In this document: piece after piece, positions 24,671 to 33,469 of the stretch
Position numbering within the stretch: position 1 is the first letter of the stretch
Layout: each line of letters begins with the position of its first letter
Assembly (NCBI RefSeq): GCF_920987055.1
Contig: NZ_CAKLBX010000001.1
Location: 713,501-777,500 of the forward strand
Reading direction: 5' to 3'
From: Novosphingobium sp. CECT 9465
Lineage (GTDB): Bacteria; Pseudomonadota; Alphaproteobacteria; Sphingomonadales; Sphingomonadaceae
DNA length: 64,000 bases
Made by a program: the position numbers and the translations under genes
The notes under the pieces: generated by a model
Database searches by the model: none
Told to the model about the DNA's origin: nothing
The model's input: only the letters and a program-made list of their open reading frames with translations

Positions 24671-25879
24671 TTACAGCCCGGCCTTGCGCAGCGCCCGATC
24701 GAGATCCTCGATCAGGTCATCGGGATCTTCAAGGCCCACGTTCAGCCGCAGCATGCCTTCGCCAACGCCCATGTCGGCGCGGGTTTCGGGGCCGACGCCG
24801 TAATGGGTGGTCGATGCCGGGTGGCACATCAGGCTGCGCGAATCGCCGATGTTGTTCGAAATGTCGATCAGTTCCAGCGCGTCGAGCAGGGCGTGGGCCT
24901 GCGTCAGGCCACCATCGAGGTGGAATGAAAAGATCGTCCCGCCGGCCTTCATCTGCTTCCTGGCAAGTTCGTATTGCGGATGGCTGGGCAAGTGCGGATA
25001 GAGCAGACGCGGCACCCGTCCTTCCACAAAACTGGCAACCTTCAATGCATTCTCGCTCTGGCGATGAATGCGCAGGTCCAGCGTTTCCAGCCCCTTCAGC
25101 ACGACCCACGCGTTGAACGCCGCGATATTCGGCCCGGTGTTGCGCTGAAATGGCAGCAGGACATTGTTGATCCAGTCAGCCGAACCGCAAACCGCGCCTG
25201 CCATCACGCGCCCTTGTCCGTCCATCATCTTGGTGGCGGAATAGGCAACCACGTCCGCGCCGAAATCCATCGGGCGTTGCAGCGCGGATGTGGCAAACGC
25301 GTTGTCCACCACGGTGGTGATGCCATGGCGCTTCGCCAGTGTGCAGACGAACTCCAGATCTACCACGTCCATCGTCGGGTTGGCCGGGCTTTCGAAGAAG
25401 AAAACCTTGGTGTTGGGCCGGATCGCCGCTTCCCACGCGGCATTGTCCGAAGCATCGATGGTGGTGCCGGTGATGCCGAAGCGCGGCAGCAGGTTGTCGA
25501 TCAGCCAGCGGCACGATCCGAACGCAGCCTTGGCGGCCACCACGTGATCGCCTGCGGAAAGCTGGCACAGCAGCGCGGTGGTCATCGCGGCCATGCCCGT
25601 TGCCTGTGTACGACACGCTTCTGCGCCTTCCATCAGGGCGATGCGTTCTTCCAGCATCTGCACCGTGGGGTTCTGCAGGCGCGAATAGGTCATGCCCTCG
25701 GCCTCACCGGCAAAGCGCGCGGCCACGGTCGCAGCATCGTCGTAGGCAAAGCCCGATGTCAGGAACAGCGCTTCGGAGGTCTCGCCCATTTCCGACCGCC
25801 ACGTCCCGCCACGGATGGCTTGCGTTGCGGGGCGCCAATTGCGGGTGATCGAGCGGTCCTGGCCGGTAGTGCGTTTCAT
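24671..25879 (-). CDS. metZ: O-succinylhomoserine sulfhydrylase
   Basis: 402 codons, a Cys/Met-metabolism PLP enzyme. It makes homocysteine directly from O-succinylhomoserine and sulfide. The PLP lysine is K217 in AYSATKMMDGQGR, with YSRLQNPT near residue 65 and ESPANPTMDVVD for cofactor contacts; the N-terminal RPATQAIRGGT and the NIGDSRSLMCHPAS segment point to the MetZ branch rather than MetB or MetC. ATG 25879 is chosen because everything upstream is a structured leader with a SAM-II-like pseudoknot. Confidence 0.93.
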   Translation of the reverse strand: MKRTTGQDRSITRNWRPATQAIRGGTWRSEMGETSEALFLTSGFAYDDAATVAARFAGEAEGMTYSRLQNPTVQMLEERIALMEGAEACRTQATGMAAMTTALLCQLSAGDHVVAAKAAFGSCRWLIDNLLPRFGITGTTIDASDNAAWEAAIRPNTKVFFFESPANPTMDVVDLEFVCTLAKRHGITTVVDNAFATSALQRPMDFGADVVAYSATKMMDGQGRVMAGAVCGSADWINNVLLPFQRNTGPNIAAFNAWVVLKGLETLDLRIHRQSENALKVASFVEGRVPRLLYPHLPSHPQYELARKQMKAGGTIFSFHLDGGLTQAHALLDALELIDISNNIGDSRSLMCHPASTTHYGVGPETRADMGVGEGMLRLNVGLEDPDDLIEDLDRALRKAGL

Positions 25880-25885
25880 GGCCCC

Positions 25886-25932
25886 TGCCTTAGTTTCCCG
25901 ACGGTTTACACGCAAGCGGCGGGATTGCGCTG
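25886..25932 (-). promoter_or_regulatory. SAM-II-like riboswitch candidate upstream of metZ
   Basis: Minus-strand RNA forms an H-type pseudoknot: stem CGCAA / TTGCG (25929-25925 with 25915-25911, extendable by one G-C/G-U pair), its loop TCCCG (25924-25920) pairs with downstream CGGGA (25900-25896), and AAGG (25891-25888) follows as the probable ribosome-binding site. The spacer TGTAAACC and the tail AAACTAAGG resemble the conserved A-rich parts of SAM-II (and SAM-V) riboswitches, which are known to precede met genes in alphaproteobacteria and hide the Shine-Dalgarno when SAM binds. Recognised by eye, not by covariance search. Confidence 0.65.
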
Positions 25933-25962
25933 ATTGTGCCCCCGTCCTATTCGTCCACGGGC

Positions 25963-27282
25963 ATGACCGCGACCACGCTTCACCGTATCGACCCCGCGCG
26001 CAGCATTCGACGCGACCCCGCCATATGGTGCGCCGCGATTGCGACAGCGTTCTTCGTTCTCGTACTTTACCGGCTGGGCATTCCGTCCCAGCCGATGTTC
26101 GATGAAATTCATTACCTGCCCGCCGCCCGCCGGTTGATAGACCTGACAGCACGGCTCAATCCCGAACATCCGCTGGTGGGCAAGCAACTGATCGCATGGT
26201 CGATGCAGGCAATCGGGGATACCCCGTTCGGCTGGCGCTTTCCCTTCGCGGTGCTGGGCAGCCTTGGCCTGTGGGCGATGATGCGGGCGATCTGGTGGGC
26301 CAGTCTTTCGCGTACCGCGACGATCCTGTTCGGGCTGCTGCTGGCAACCGACTTCATCTGGTTCATGATGTCGCGCATCGCGCTGCTCGACATGGCGATG
26401 GGCGGGTTCATGGCGCTGGCGGTGTGGCAATGGGCGCTGGCGTGGCGCAATCCTATGGGCAACACCTGCAGGGCCAGGCTGCATCTGGCGCTGACCGGGG
26501 TGTTCCTCGGCCTCTCGCTGGGTGCCAAGTGGAACGGTGCGCTGCTGGTGCCGCTGCCAGGGCTGCTGTTCGCGCTGAACCGGTGGGAGGCGCTCAAAGG
26601 CCGCCGCACAGGGGTGCTCTGGGCTTCTTCCAATACGGGACCGGTGCCGGGTGTATCGCTGATCGAAGCGGCGGTCTGGCTGGGCGCGGTGCCGCTCGCG
26701 GTCTATTTCGCCACGTTCCTCCCGGCATTCTTCTACGAGGTCGATCCGCTCGCCTTGCGCAACCTGATCCACTGGCAGGAATACATGCTGCAGTTGCAGG
26801 ACAGCGTGAAGAAGCCGCACACCTACATGAGCCAGTGGTGGCAATGGATGGCCAACATCCGCCCGATCTGGTTCCTCTATGAAAATATCGACGGCGCGCA
26901 GCGCGGTGTGCTGATGCTGGGCAATCCGTTCACCATGCTGGCGGGTCTGCCCGCGCTGGCGTTCTGCCTGTGGGATGGCGTGAAGGGTGACCGGCTGCGG
27001 CTGCTGGTCGTCGCGGCCTACGCGCTGCTCGTCGGCTTCTGGGCGATCAACGGCAAGCCAGTGCAGTTCTACTACCACTACATGCTCGCCAGTTGCTTCC
27101 TGATGGCCGCGCTGGCGCTAATTCTGGCGGAATGGTGGGACCTCGGCCTGCGCTGGCCCGCCAAGGTCACGCTAGTCCTCGCCTTCGGCATGATGATCGG
27201 CTTCTTCCCGATCATCTCCGCAGGCAAGCTGCCCGCGAAGAACTCGTATCTCGACTACACCTGGCTCGATAGCTGGAAGTAG
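25963..27282 (+). CDS. PMT/ArnT-like (GT39) membrane glycosyltransferase
   Basis: 439 codons with about ten hydrophobic segments, the plan of dolichyl- or polyprenyl-phosphate-mannose-dependent protein mannosyltransferases. The catalytic acidic pair of the first periplasmic loop is D47-E48 in PMFDEIHYLPAAR, and FVLVLYRLGIPSQP precedes it as in the family. LSLGAKWNGALLVPLPG and the C-terminal FYYHYMLASCF are also family-like. The enzyme transfers a sugar from a lipid-linked donor to an exported acceptor; protein versus lipid acceptor cannot be told. The next gene, convergent, makes lipid-linked sugar donors. ATG 25963 chosen over GTG 25936. Confidence 0.85.
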   Translation: MTATTLHRIDPARSIRRDPAIWCAAIATAFFVLVLYRLGIPSQPMFDEIHYLPAARRLIDLTARLNPEHPLVGKQLIAWSMQAIGDTPFGWRFPFAVLGSLGLWAMMRAIWWASLSRTATILFGLLLATDFIWFMMSRIALLDMAMGGFMALAVWQWALAWRNPMGNTCRARLHLALTGVFLGLSLGAKWNGALLVPLPGLLFALNRWEALKGRRTGVLWASSNTGPVPGVSLIEAAVWLGAVPLAVYFATFLPAFFYEVDPLALRNLIHWQEYMLQLQDSVKKPHTYMSQWWQWMANIRPIWFLYENIDGAQRGVLMLGNPFTMLAGLPALAFCLWDGVKGDRLRLLVVAAYALLVGFWAINGKPVQFYYHYMLASCFLMAALALILAEWWDLGLRWPAKVTLVLAFGMMIGFFPIISAGKLPAKNSYLDYTWLDSWK

Positions 27283-27283
27283 A

Positions 27284-28408
27284 TCAGTACTTGCCCCAGA
27301 CGAAGCGTGACGACAGCGCGAAATTCCAGACCGAACCGAGCACGATGCCCACGGTGACCGCAACCACCGCGTGGAAGCCGATAGTCTTGAGCACGGCGGC
27401 CGAGCCGATGTTGGTCAGCAGACCCAGCGAGCAGGTGAGCGCGAATTGTGCCCAGCCGCGCATGACCGGGCCGAAGCCGCGCAGGCGCTTGTCGGAATAG
27501 GTGAGTTCGTTGTTCAGCACGAAGTTGAAGGTCATCGCGATGATCGCGGCCAGCGTGTTTGCGGTGTTGAACGTCGCGCTTTCCGACCAGTTGCCATAGA
27601 CGAAGCGTTCGCCCGCGATCAGTTTGAGCAGCACCCACAGCGCGCCAAGCTGCACCGCCACGCCCATCGCGCCGACCGTGCCGAACAGCGCAAAACGCGT
27701 CGGGATGATGCGGCCGAGCCACTTGTCATAGAGACCCACAAGGAATTCGAACACGACGGTCTGGTCCAGTTTGCTTTCGCCTTCGGCGCGGGCCGCGAAG
27801 TGCAGGGGGAATTCCTTGACCTTCAGCGGACGATCCACCGTCGCCAGGATGTCGAGCAGGATCTTGAAGCCCACCCCGGAAAGCCGATGTGCGTCGGCGC
27901 GCAGCGTTTCGGCGCGGATCAAGAAATAACCGCTCATAGGATCGGTCAGTTCAACGCCCGTCACCTTGTTGGCGATGCGGTTGGCAAGGCCCGATGCCTT
28001 GACCCGGTCTGGCCGCCCCCATGCCTCGGTGCTGGCCCCTTCGGCAAAGCGCGAGGCATAAGCCAGATCATAATCGCCGCTTTGAACCGCGTCGAGCATT
28101 TGCGGCAGCAATGCAGGATCGTGCTGCTGGTCGGCGTCCATCACTGCCACGATGGGGGCAGCGGTGGCGCACATGCCCTCGATTGCGGCGGAGGCAAGAC
28201 CGCGCCGCCCGATCCGTTCGATCACGCGGATGCGCGGGTCTTCGAGCGCAATCCGGCGCGCCTCGTCGGCGGTGCCGTCCGGGCTGTTGTCGTCAACAAA
28301 GATCGCTTCCCACGCCACGCCTTGAAGCGCAGCGTCGAGACGCGCGACCATTGGCGCGATATTGGCCCGTTCGCGATAGGTCGGAAGGATGACGGCGAGT
28401 TGTAGCAT
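27284..28408 (-). CDS. GT2 polyprenyl-phosphate glycosyltransferase fused to a GtrA-like domain
   Basis: 374 codons. Residues 1-235 are a DPM1/GtrB-type GT2 domain: ILPTYRERANI start, DDNSPDGT, DADQQHDP with the metal-binding DxD-like acids, and DPMSGYFLIR. It likely moves a sugar from a nucleotide donor to polyprenyl phosphate. Residues 240-374 hold four hydrophobic helices with the pattern of GtrA, a small flippase-like family (FNFVLNNELTYSD). The fusion supplies and may flip lipid-linked sugar, probably for the neighbouring GT39 enzyme. It follows leuB by 12 bases on the same strand. Confidence 0.9.
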   Translation of the reverse strand: MLQLAVILPTYRERANIAPMVARLDAALQGVAWEAIFVDDNSPDGTADEARRIALEDPRIRVIERIGRRGLASAAIEGMCATAAPIVAVMDADQQHDPALLPQMLDAVQSGDYDLAYASRFAEGASTEAWGRPDRVKASGLANRIANKVTGVELTDPMSGYFLIRAETLRADAHRLSGVGFKILLDILATVDRPLKVKEFPLHFAARAEGESKLDQTVVFEFLVGLYDKWLGRIIPTRFALFGTVGAMGVAVQLGALWVLLKLIAGERFVYGNWSESATFNTANTLAAIIAMTFNFVLNNELTYSDKRLRGFGPVMRGWAQFALTCSLGLLTNIGSAAVLKTIGFHAVVAVTVGIVLGSVWNFALSSRFVWGKY

Positions 28409-28420
28409 GCGCAGCGGGCT

Positions 28421-29479
28421 TTAGAGCCTTGCAAGCACCGCGTCACCAACTTCCGCAGTGCCCGCCGTTCCGCCAAGGTCACGCCCCATCACACCGTCGG
28501 CCAAAGTCGTTGCCACGGCGGCCTCGATCCGCGCGGCCTGCGCTGAAAGACCCAGCGAATGGCGAAGCAGCATCGCGGCGGAAAGGATCGTCGCCATGGG
28601 GTTGGCAAGGCCTTGCCCGGCAATGTCCGGCGCAGAGCCATGGATCGGCTCATACAGGCCGAACGTGCCATGGCTGGTCTCGCGCTCGCCCAGCGAAGCC
28701 GAAGCGAGCAGCCCGATCGACCCCACGCACATCGAGGCCTGATCCGAAAGAATGTCACCGAAAAGGTTTCCGGTCAGCACCACGTCGAACTTGCCGGGGG
28801 CGCGGACGAGTTGCATCGCGGCGTTATCGACATACATGTGTTCGAGCGCGACCTCAGGATATTCGCGGGCAACTTCGATGACCACGTCACGCCACAACTG
28901 GCTGGTTTCCAGCACATTGGCCTTGTCTACCGAGCACAGCCGCTTGTTGCGGCCCATCGCGGTGCGAAAAGCCACATGGGCGATTCGGCGCACTTCGCTC
29001 TCGCTATAGGACATCACGTCATAGCCTTCGCGGTCGCCATTGGCGGCGGTGCGGAAACCCTTTTCGCCAAAGTACACATCGCCGTTCAACTCGCGCACGA
29101 TCACCATGTCGATCGCGCCCGCCACTTCCGGGCGCAACGCGGAATGGCCTTCGAGACCTGCAAACACCTTGGCCGGGCGCAAGTTGGCGAACAGCGTCAA
29201 TTCCTTGCGCAGTCCCAGGATCGCCTGTTCGGGGCGCAGATGCCGTTCCAGCGAATCGCAATCGGGATCGCCCACGGCACCAAACAGGATGGCATCGGAT
29301 GCGCGCGCGATTTCCAGCGTATCGGCGGGCAGGGGGTGGCCGTAAGCCTTGTAGGCCGCGCCGCCAACGGGTGCCTGCTTCATCTCGATGTCGCCGATTC
29401 CCAGCGCCTCGATCACGCGCACGGCTTCGTGCGTCACTTCTGGACCGATGCCATCGCCGGGCAGAACCGCAATCTTCAT
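28421..29479 (-). CDS. leuB: 3-isopropylmalate dehydrogenase
   Basis: 352 codons. An NAD-dependent decarboxylating dehydrogenase of leucine synthesis. Motifs: [10 protein letters not shown] at the N-terminus, [29 protein letters not shown], and the metal- and NAD-site [32 protein letters not shown]. It starts 11 bases after recO and is followed 12 bases later by the GT2-GtrA gene, so recO-leuB-GT2 look cotranscribed. The leuC/leuD partners are not in the window. Confidence 0.96.
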   Translation of the reverse strand: MKIAVLPGDGIGPEVTHEAVRVIEALGIGDIEMKQAPVGGAAYKAYGHPLPADTLEIARASDAILFGAVGDPDCDSLERHLRPEQAILGLRKELTLFANLRPAKVFAGLEGHSALRPEVAGAIDMVIVRELNGDVYFGEKGFRTAANGDREGYDVMSYSESEVRRIAHVAFRTAMGRNKRLCSVDKANVLETSQLWRDVVIEVAREYPEVALEHMYVDNAAMQLVRAPGKFDVVLTGNLFGDILSDQASMCVGSIGLLASASLGERETSHGTFGLYEPIHGSAPDIAGQGLANPMATILSAAMLLRHSLGLSAQAARIEAAVATTLADGVMGRDLGGTAGTAEVGDAVLARL

Positions 29480-29490
29480 CAGGAAACCCC

Positions 29491-30102
29491 TTAACCCGTC
29501 TCGTTCATGCGCTTCAGCCGATCCAGCAGAATCGCGCGCGCTCCCATAACATCGCCGGCCCGTTCGGCAAGAAGCCGGTTGCCGATGGCCTTGCCCTGTC
29601 GTTCCAGCCGGGCGAGCAGATCCTGCCACTCCTCGTGGGGCGGCGGGGCTGGCGTGGCGCCATAGCCGATCTCGCGCAGCAGCAGCACTTCATACCCCGC
29701 CAGCACCCGCGCCCAGCCGCGCGCCGATGGCGCGTGGCAGATCGCATCGAGCAGCGCGCCGAGGCCCTGATACAATGGCGGGTAGGAATGGCCTTCGGGC
29801 AACGTTGCCGCTGTCAGCGCGCAAGCCCAGCCGATGCCCGCGCTCGGCAGCGGTTCGGAAAGCCAGGGTCCCCGGCTTGTCACCAGTTCGAGTCGCGCCG
29901 AGGGCAACTGAGTCGCTGTCCGCGCCCGCACTTCCACCGCCAGCAGATTGCCCGGAATCAGCAGCGGGCGCAGTTCCCGCCCGCGCGCTCCGGCAACGTA
30001 AGCGGCAGCAAGGCCATGCTCGGCGGTCAACAGGCGCACGATCGCGCCATGTTCGCCATGAGGCCGGGATGCACAAAGTATGGCGGGTGCACGTATCAAC
30101 AT
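29491..30102 (-). CDS. recO: DNA repair protein RecO
   Basis: 203 codons. RecO has an N-terminal OB-fold ([21 protein letters not shown]) and a helical C-terminal part; it loads RecA onto SSB-coated DNA together with RecR in the RecFOR pathway. The protein is shorter than the about 240 residues of E. coli RecO and lacks the four zinc-binding cysteines present in some homologues, as is common in alphaproteobacteria. First gene of the apparent recO-leuB-GT2 run. Confidence 0.88.
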   Translation of the reverse strand: MLIRAPAILCASRPHGEHGAIVRLLTAEHGLAAAYVAGARGRELRPLLIPGNLLAVEVRARTATQLPSARLELVTSRGPWLSEPLPSAGIGWACALTAATLPEGHSYPPLYQGLGALLDAICHAPSARGWARVLAGYEVLLLREIGYGATPAPPPHEEWQDLLARLERQGKAIGNRLLAERAGDVMGARAILLDRLKRMNETG

Positions 30103-30205
30103 TTGTTAAGGTCTTGCCTCTGCGCGATTGTGACCGTTGGGACAATGCTGGAAAAGTTGCATAACGGCGTTGGAACGCAGGCCAATGTGCGTTAGTTTGA
30201 AGAGC

Positions 30206-30604
30206 ATGAAGCAGCTCTTTCAGCATGCCGCAATCACGGACGGGGTGACAGTTCGCGTCGCCGTGAACTTCCTGCCCGAACAATCACGGGTCGAAGCGGG
30301 CAAATGGTTCTGGGTCTATCACATCCGTATCGAGAATGACGCCGACCAGCCCGTGCAGCTGATCTCGCGGCACTGGCGCATTACGGATGGGCGTGGCCTT
30401 GTCAATTTCGTGGATGGCGAAGGCGTTGTCGGCGAACAGCCTGTGCTGCGGCCCGGCCACAGCCACGATTATGTTTCGGGCTGCCCGCTTGGTACGCATC
30501 ACGGCAGCATGGAAGGGCACTACACCATGCAGCGTGCTGATGGCGCGCTGTTCGATGTGGCCATACCGTTCTTTCCGCTGGCGGCCCCGGCTCCTGCAAA
30601 CTAA
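30206..30604 (+). CDS. apaG: ApaG (DUF525) protein
   Basis: 132 codons, a single fibronectin-III-like ApaG domain: VRVAVNFLPEQS, FWVYHIRIENDADQPVQLIS, HWRITDGRG and PVLRPGHSHDYVSGCPLGT are all typical. The function of bacterial ApaG is unsettled (linked to Co/Mg resistance and to ApaH diadenosine-tetraphosphate metabolism). ATG 30206 with AGAG upstream is chosen; a longer frame begins at 30137. The LysR gene starts 12 bases after its stop. Confidence 0.93.
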   Translation: MKQLFQHAAITDGVTVRVAVNFLPEQSRVEAGKWFWVYHIRIENDADQPVQLISRHWRITDGRGLVNFVDGEGVVGEQPVLRPGHSHDYVSGCPLGTHHGSMEGHYTMQRADGALFDVAIPFFPLAAPAPAN

Positions 30605-30616
30605 CAAGCAGCGGCC

Positions 30617-31414
30617 ATGAAACGGACGCACCTTCCCCTCAACGGCCTGCGCGTGCTCGATGCTGCCGCGCGCCATCTTTCGTTTACCCGCGCGGCCGAT
30701 GAACTGGCGGTCACCCCGGCAGCGGTTGGCCAGCAGATCCGTGCGCTCGAAGACCTGCTCGGTGTCGTCCTGTTCCGCCGCACGTCGAAGGGTCTGGAAC
30801 TTACGGACGAGGCGCTGTCCGGTCTCGATGCCATCCGCGAAGGCTTCCTGCGCTTCGAAGAGGGTGTGCAGGCAATTCAGGCCGGGCAATCGAGCCACGT
30901 CTATACGATCGCCTGCCCGCGCGATTTCTTCGCGGCGTGGCTTTCGCCCCGGTTGGCGGCTTTCCGTGCAGGCAATCCGCAGATGCGCTTCTCACTGGTG
31001 GGGGGTGACGCCGATATCGATTTCACCGAAGCGAACCTCGACCTTGCCGTGCGCTGGGCCGAAGGACCGGGCGAACTCGAAGGGGTGGAACTGGGGTCGC
31101 CACTGATGGTCACCGTGGCCGCGCCCGATGCGCCTGCCAGCAGCCCGTGGATCGGCTGGCCGGGCGATCCGGCACCCGGTGGCGGCGATGTCGGCTTTTC
31201 GGTCGGCGATGCCGGCACCGCAATCAGCGCCGCACGGGCAGGGCTGGGCCGCGCTCACGTGCCGTTTCAGCTCGCCGAAGGTCCGCTGGCATCGGGCCGG
31301 ATCGTTGCACAGGGAGAGCCGGAGCATTCGCGGCGCGGTTACTGGCTTGTCGCGCCCTTGCCGCAATGGCGACAGAAGAAGGTCAAAGCGCTCGTCGCTG
31401 CCCTCCTTTCCTGA
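30617..31414 (+). CDS. LysR family transcriptional regulator (GcvA-like)
   Basis: 265 codons. The N-terminal winged helix (LPLNGLRVLDAAARHLSFTR, ADELAVTPAAVGQQIRALED) is typical of the GcvA/AmpR subgroup, followed by a shortened LysR substrate-binding domain: usual members are about 300 residues, so roughly 35 residues of the second subdomain are missing. The inducer is unknown. It sits 12 bases behind apaG on the same strand. Confidence 0.88.
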   Translation: MKRTHLPLNGLRVLDAAARHLSFTRAADELAVTPAAVGQQIRALEDLLGVVLFRRTSKGLELTDEALSGLDAIREGFLRFEEGVQAIQAGQSSHVYTIACPRDFFAAWLSPRLAAFRAGNPQMRFSLVGGDADIDFTEANLDLAVRWAEGPGELEGVELGSPLMVTVAAPDAPASSPWIGWPGDPAPGGGDVGFSVGDAGTAISAARAGLGRAHVPFQLAEGPLASGRIVAQGEPEHSRRGYWLVAPLPQWRQKKVKALVAALLS

Positions 31415-31470
31415 AATTTCCCTACTTTTCAATGTGGCAGGCCCTTACGCGGTGTTAACCTGCACCGTTT

Positions 31471-33465
31471 ATGCCTATTGCCATGGGGATTGTTCACCGA
31501 TTTTCTGCTGTTCTGGCAACGCCGCTGCGTCTGGCGGGCGATGTGCGGCGCGGGATCGGTCGCTGGCAACAGCATGAGGGCGACAGTTTTGCGAGGGCTT
31601 ATGCAAAGAGCCTCTCTCACCGCCTGCCGCTGCTTTATCTTGTGGTCGTCTTTGATTGCATCCTGATGGCCGAAAGGTTTCGGGATCTGGCGCCGCACTG
31701 GTTGACGCTGTTTGTGCCCGTGGCGCTCAGCACATTTGCGTTGTGGCGGGCATGGTACTGGATGCCTTTCAAGGTTGAGGTGCGCCCCCTGATCATCGTT
31801 CGCCGCGATCTGAAAATCATGAGCTGGCTGGGCGCGTTCTCGGCCTTTCTATTCGCGCTATGGGCAATGGGGCTCTATGCCTTTGGCGATGAAGCGGGCA
31901 AGTCGTTCATTCATTACATCGTTGCCGTCACGCTGTTTTCCGGCGTCCTGAGTCTGGGGCATGCGCCATTGACCGCGCTGCGTATTGCGCTGGCGGTGAT
32001 TATTCCCACATCGGGCCAGATTTTGTTCAGCAGCCATCCCAATGCCGGACCGGTGCTTCTGGTCCAGATCGTTGTAACGGCGCTGTTGCTGCTTATCACC
32101 AATGGGCACCATCGCGATTTCGTGCGGCTCGAACTTTCGCGGCAGCAGCTTGTCCGGCGTGAACAGCAGACCGCGCGTCTTGCGCGGGAAAACATGTTGC
32201 AGGCCACGGTCGATCCCTTGACCGGCGCGCTTAACCGCCGTGCCATCCTTGTGCAGCTGGAAGAGGAACTGGCGCAGCGCCACAAGGGGGATTCGGCTGC
32301 CTGGCTTGCATTGATCGATCTCGATGGCTTCAAGCACGTCAACGATACTTATGGCCACGCCGCAGGCGATACCGTGCTTGCAGCGGTCGGCGCGCGGCTT
32401 GGCGCCGTCGCGCGGGTTCGCAGTTATGGCCGTCTTGGCGGCGATGAATTTGCCGTGATTCTCGATCCGGCGCTTGATGAAGCGGGCGTTCGCCAGCTTG
32501 CAATCGACATGTCCGACGCCCTGCGCGCGCCGGTGCTGCATGGCGGAGCCATATTGCGCCTGTCGGGGTCGATCGGGGTTCACCGCGTTGGCGGTCGCAG
32601 CGCCAGCGATTGCCTCGAACGGGCAGATGCCGCGCTTTACAAGGCGAAGGAACAATCCGACGGCACGGTTGTGGTGTTCAGCCCGGACGATGAAACCGAA
32701 ATGCTTCACCGTGCAGCGATCACGCGCCAGTTCAACGATTGCGATCTCGAACAGCGGATCAAGCTTGTCTACCAGCCCATCGTCGATTCCACCGGAGGAC
32801 AGATCACCGGCTTCGAAGCCTTTGCGCGCTGGAGCCCGGATGGTGAAACGTGGCTGGCACCGGGCCAGTTCATCTCCCTGGCGGTGGCGACCGGGCGCAC
32901 CGGCGAATTGACGCGCATGGTCTTGCGCCGCGCTTTGTCGGAATGCCGGGCATGGGAGCAGGGGCGCACCCTTTCGATCAATCTTGCCCCGCGCGACGTG
33001 ATGCGTTCGGGCACGGCCGAAGCGCTTGCCCGGATTGCTGAAGCCGCCGGAGCACCACCCCACGCGATCATCCTCGAAGTGACCGAGCGCGCGCTGATCG
33101 ACGATCCCCGCCGCGCCGAGGCACAGCTCAAGGCATTCCGGGCACACGGCTTCCGCGTTGCACTCGATGATTTCGGCGCGGGCTGGTCCAGCCTCAGCCA
33201 GGTGCACCGCCTTCCGCTAGACATGATCAAGATCGACCAGGCTTTGTCGCGCGCCTTGGCAACCGATCCGGGCGCGCGTACTCTGGTTGCGACCATCGTG
33301 TCGCTATCGTGGCAACTGGGCATCGATTGCACGATCGAAGGCGTCGAGGACGAGGCACAGGCGGAAACCGCGCGCGCGCTGGGTGTACGGCTGATGCAGG
33401 GGTATCACTTCGGCCGACCGGGACCTGCCGAGCAGGCGATGGCCAGCCTTGCCAGCGCTGCCTGA
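31471..33465 (+). CDS. Membrane GGDEF-EAL cyclic-di-GMP enzyme
   Basis: 664 codons. Residues about 45-215 contain five or six hydrophobic helices. The GGDEF domain has an intact GGDEF at residues 323-327 and ALIDLDGFKHVNDTYGHAAGD. The EAL domain has EAF (449-451) in place of EAL but keeps the glutamate, NLAPRD, EVTERAL, DDFGAGWSSLS, KID and EGVE, so phosphodiesterase activity remains possible. It synthesises and/or degrades c-di-GMP at the inner membrane. ATG 31471 or 31483 could be the start; neither has a strong ribosome-binding site. Confidence 0.9.
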   Translation: MPIAMGIVHRFSAVLATPLRLAGDVRRGIGRWQQHEGDSFARAYAKSLSHRLPLLYLVVVFDCILMAERFRDLAPHWLTLFVPVALSTFALWRAWYWMPFKVEVRPLIIVRRDLKIMSWLGAFSAFLFALWAMGLYAFGDEAGKSFIHYIVAVTLFSGVLSLGHAPLTALRIALAVIIPTSGQILFSSHPNAGPVLLVQIVVTALLLLITNGHHRDFVRLELSRQQLVRREQQTARLARENMLQATVDPLTGALNRRAILVQLEEELAQRHKGDSAAWLALIDLDGFKHVNDTYGHAAGDTVLAAVGARLGAVARVRSYGRLGGDEFAVILDPALDEAGVRQLAIDMSDALRAPVLHGGAILRLSGSIGVHRVGGRSASDCLERADAALYKAKEQSDGTVVVFSPDDETEMLHRAAITRQFNDCDLEQRIKLVYQPIVDSTGGQITGFEAFARWSPDGETWLAPGQFISLAVATGRTGELTRMVLRRALSECRAWEQGRTLSINLAPRDVMRSGTAEALARIAEAAGAPPHAIILEVTERALIDDPRRAEAQLKAFRAHGFRVALDDFGAGWSSLSQVHRLPLDMIKIDQALSRALATDPGARTLVATIVSLSWQLGIDCTIEGVEDEAQAETARALGVRLMQGYHFGRPGPAEQAMASLASAA

Positions 33466-33469
33466 CGGC

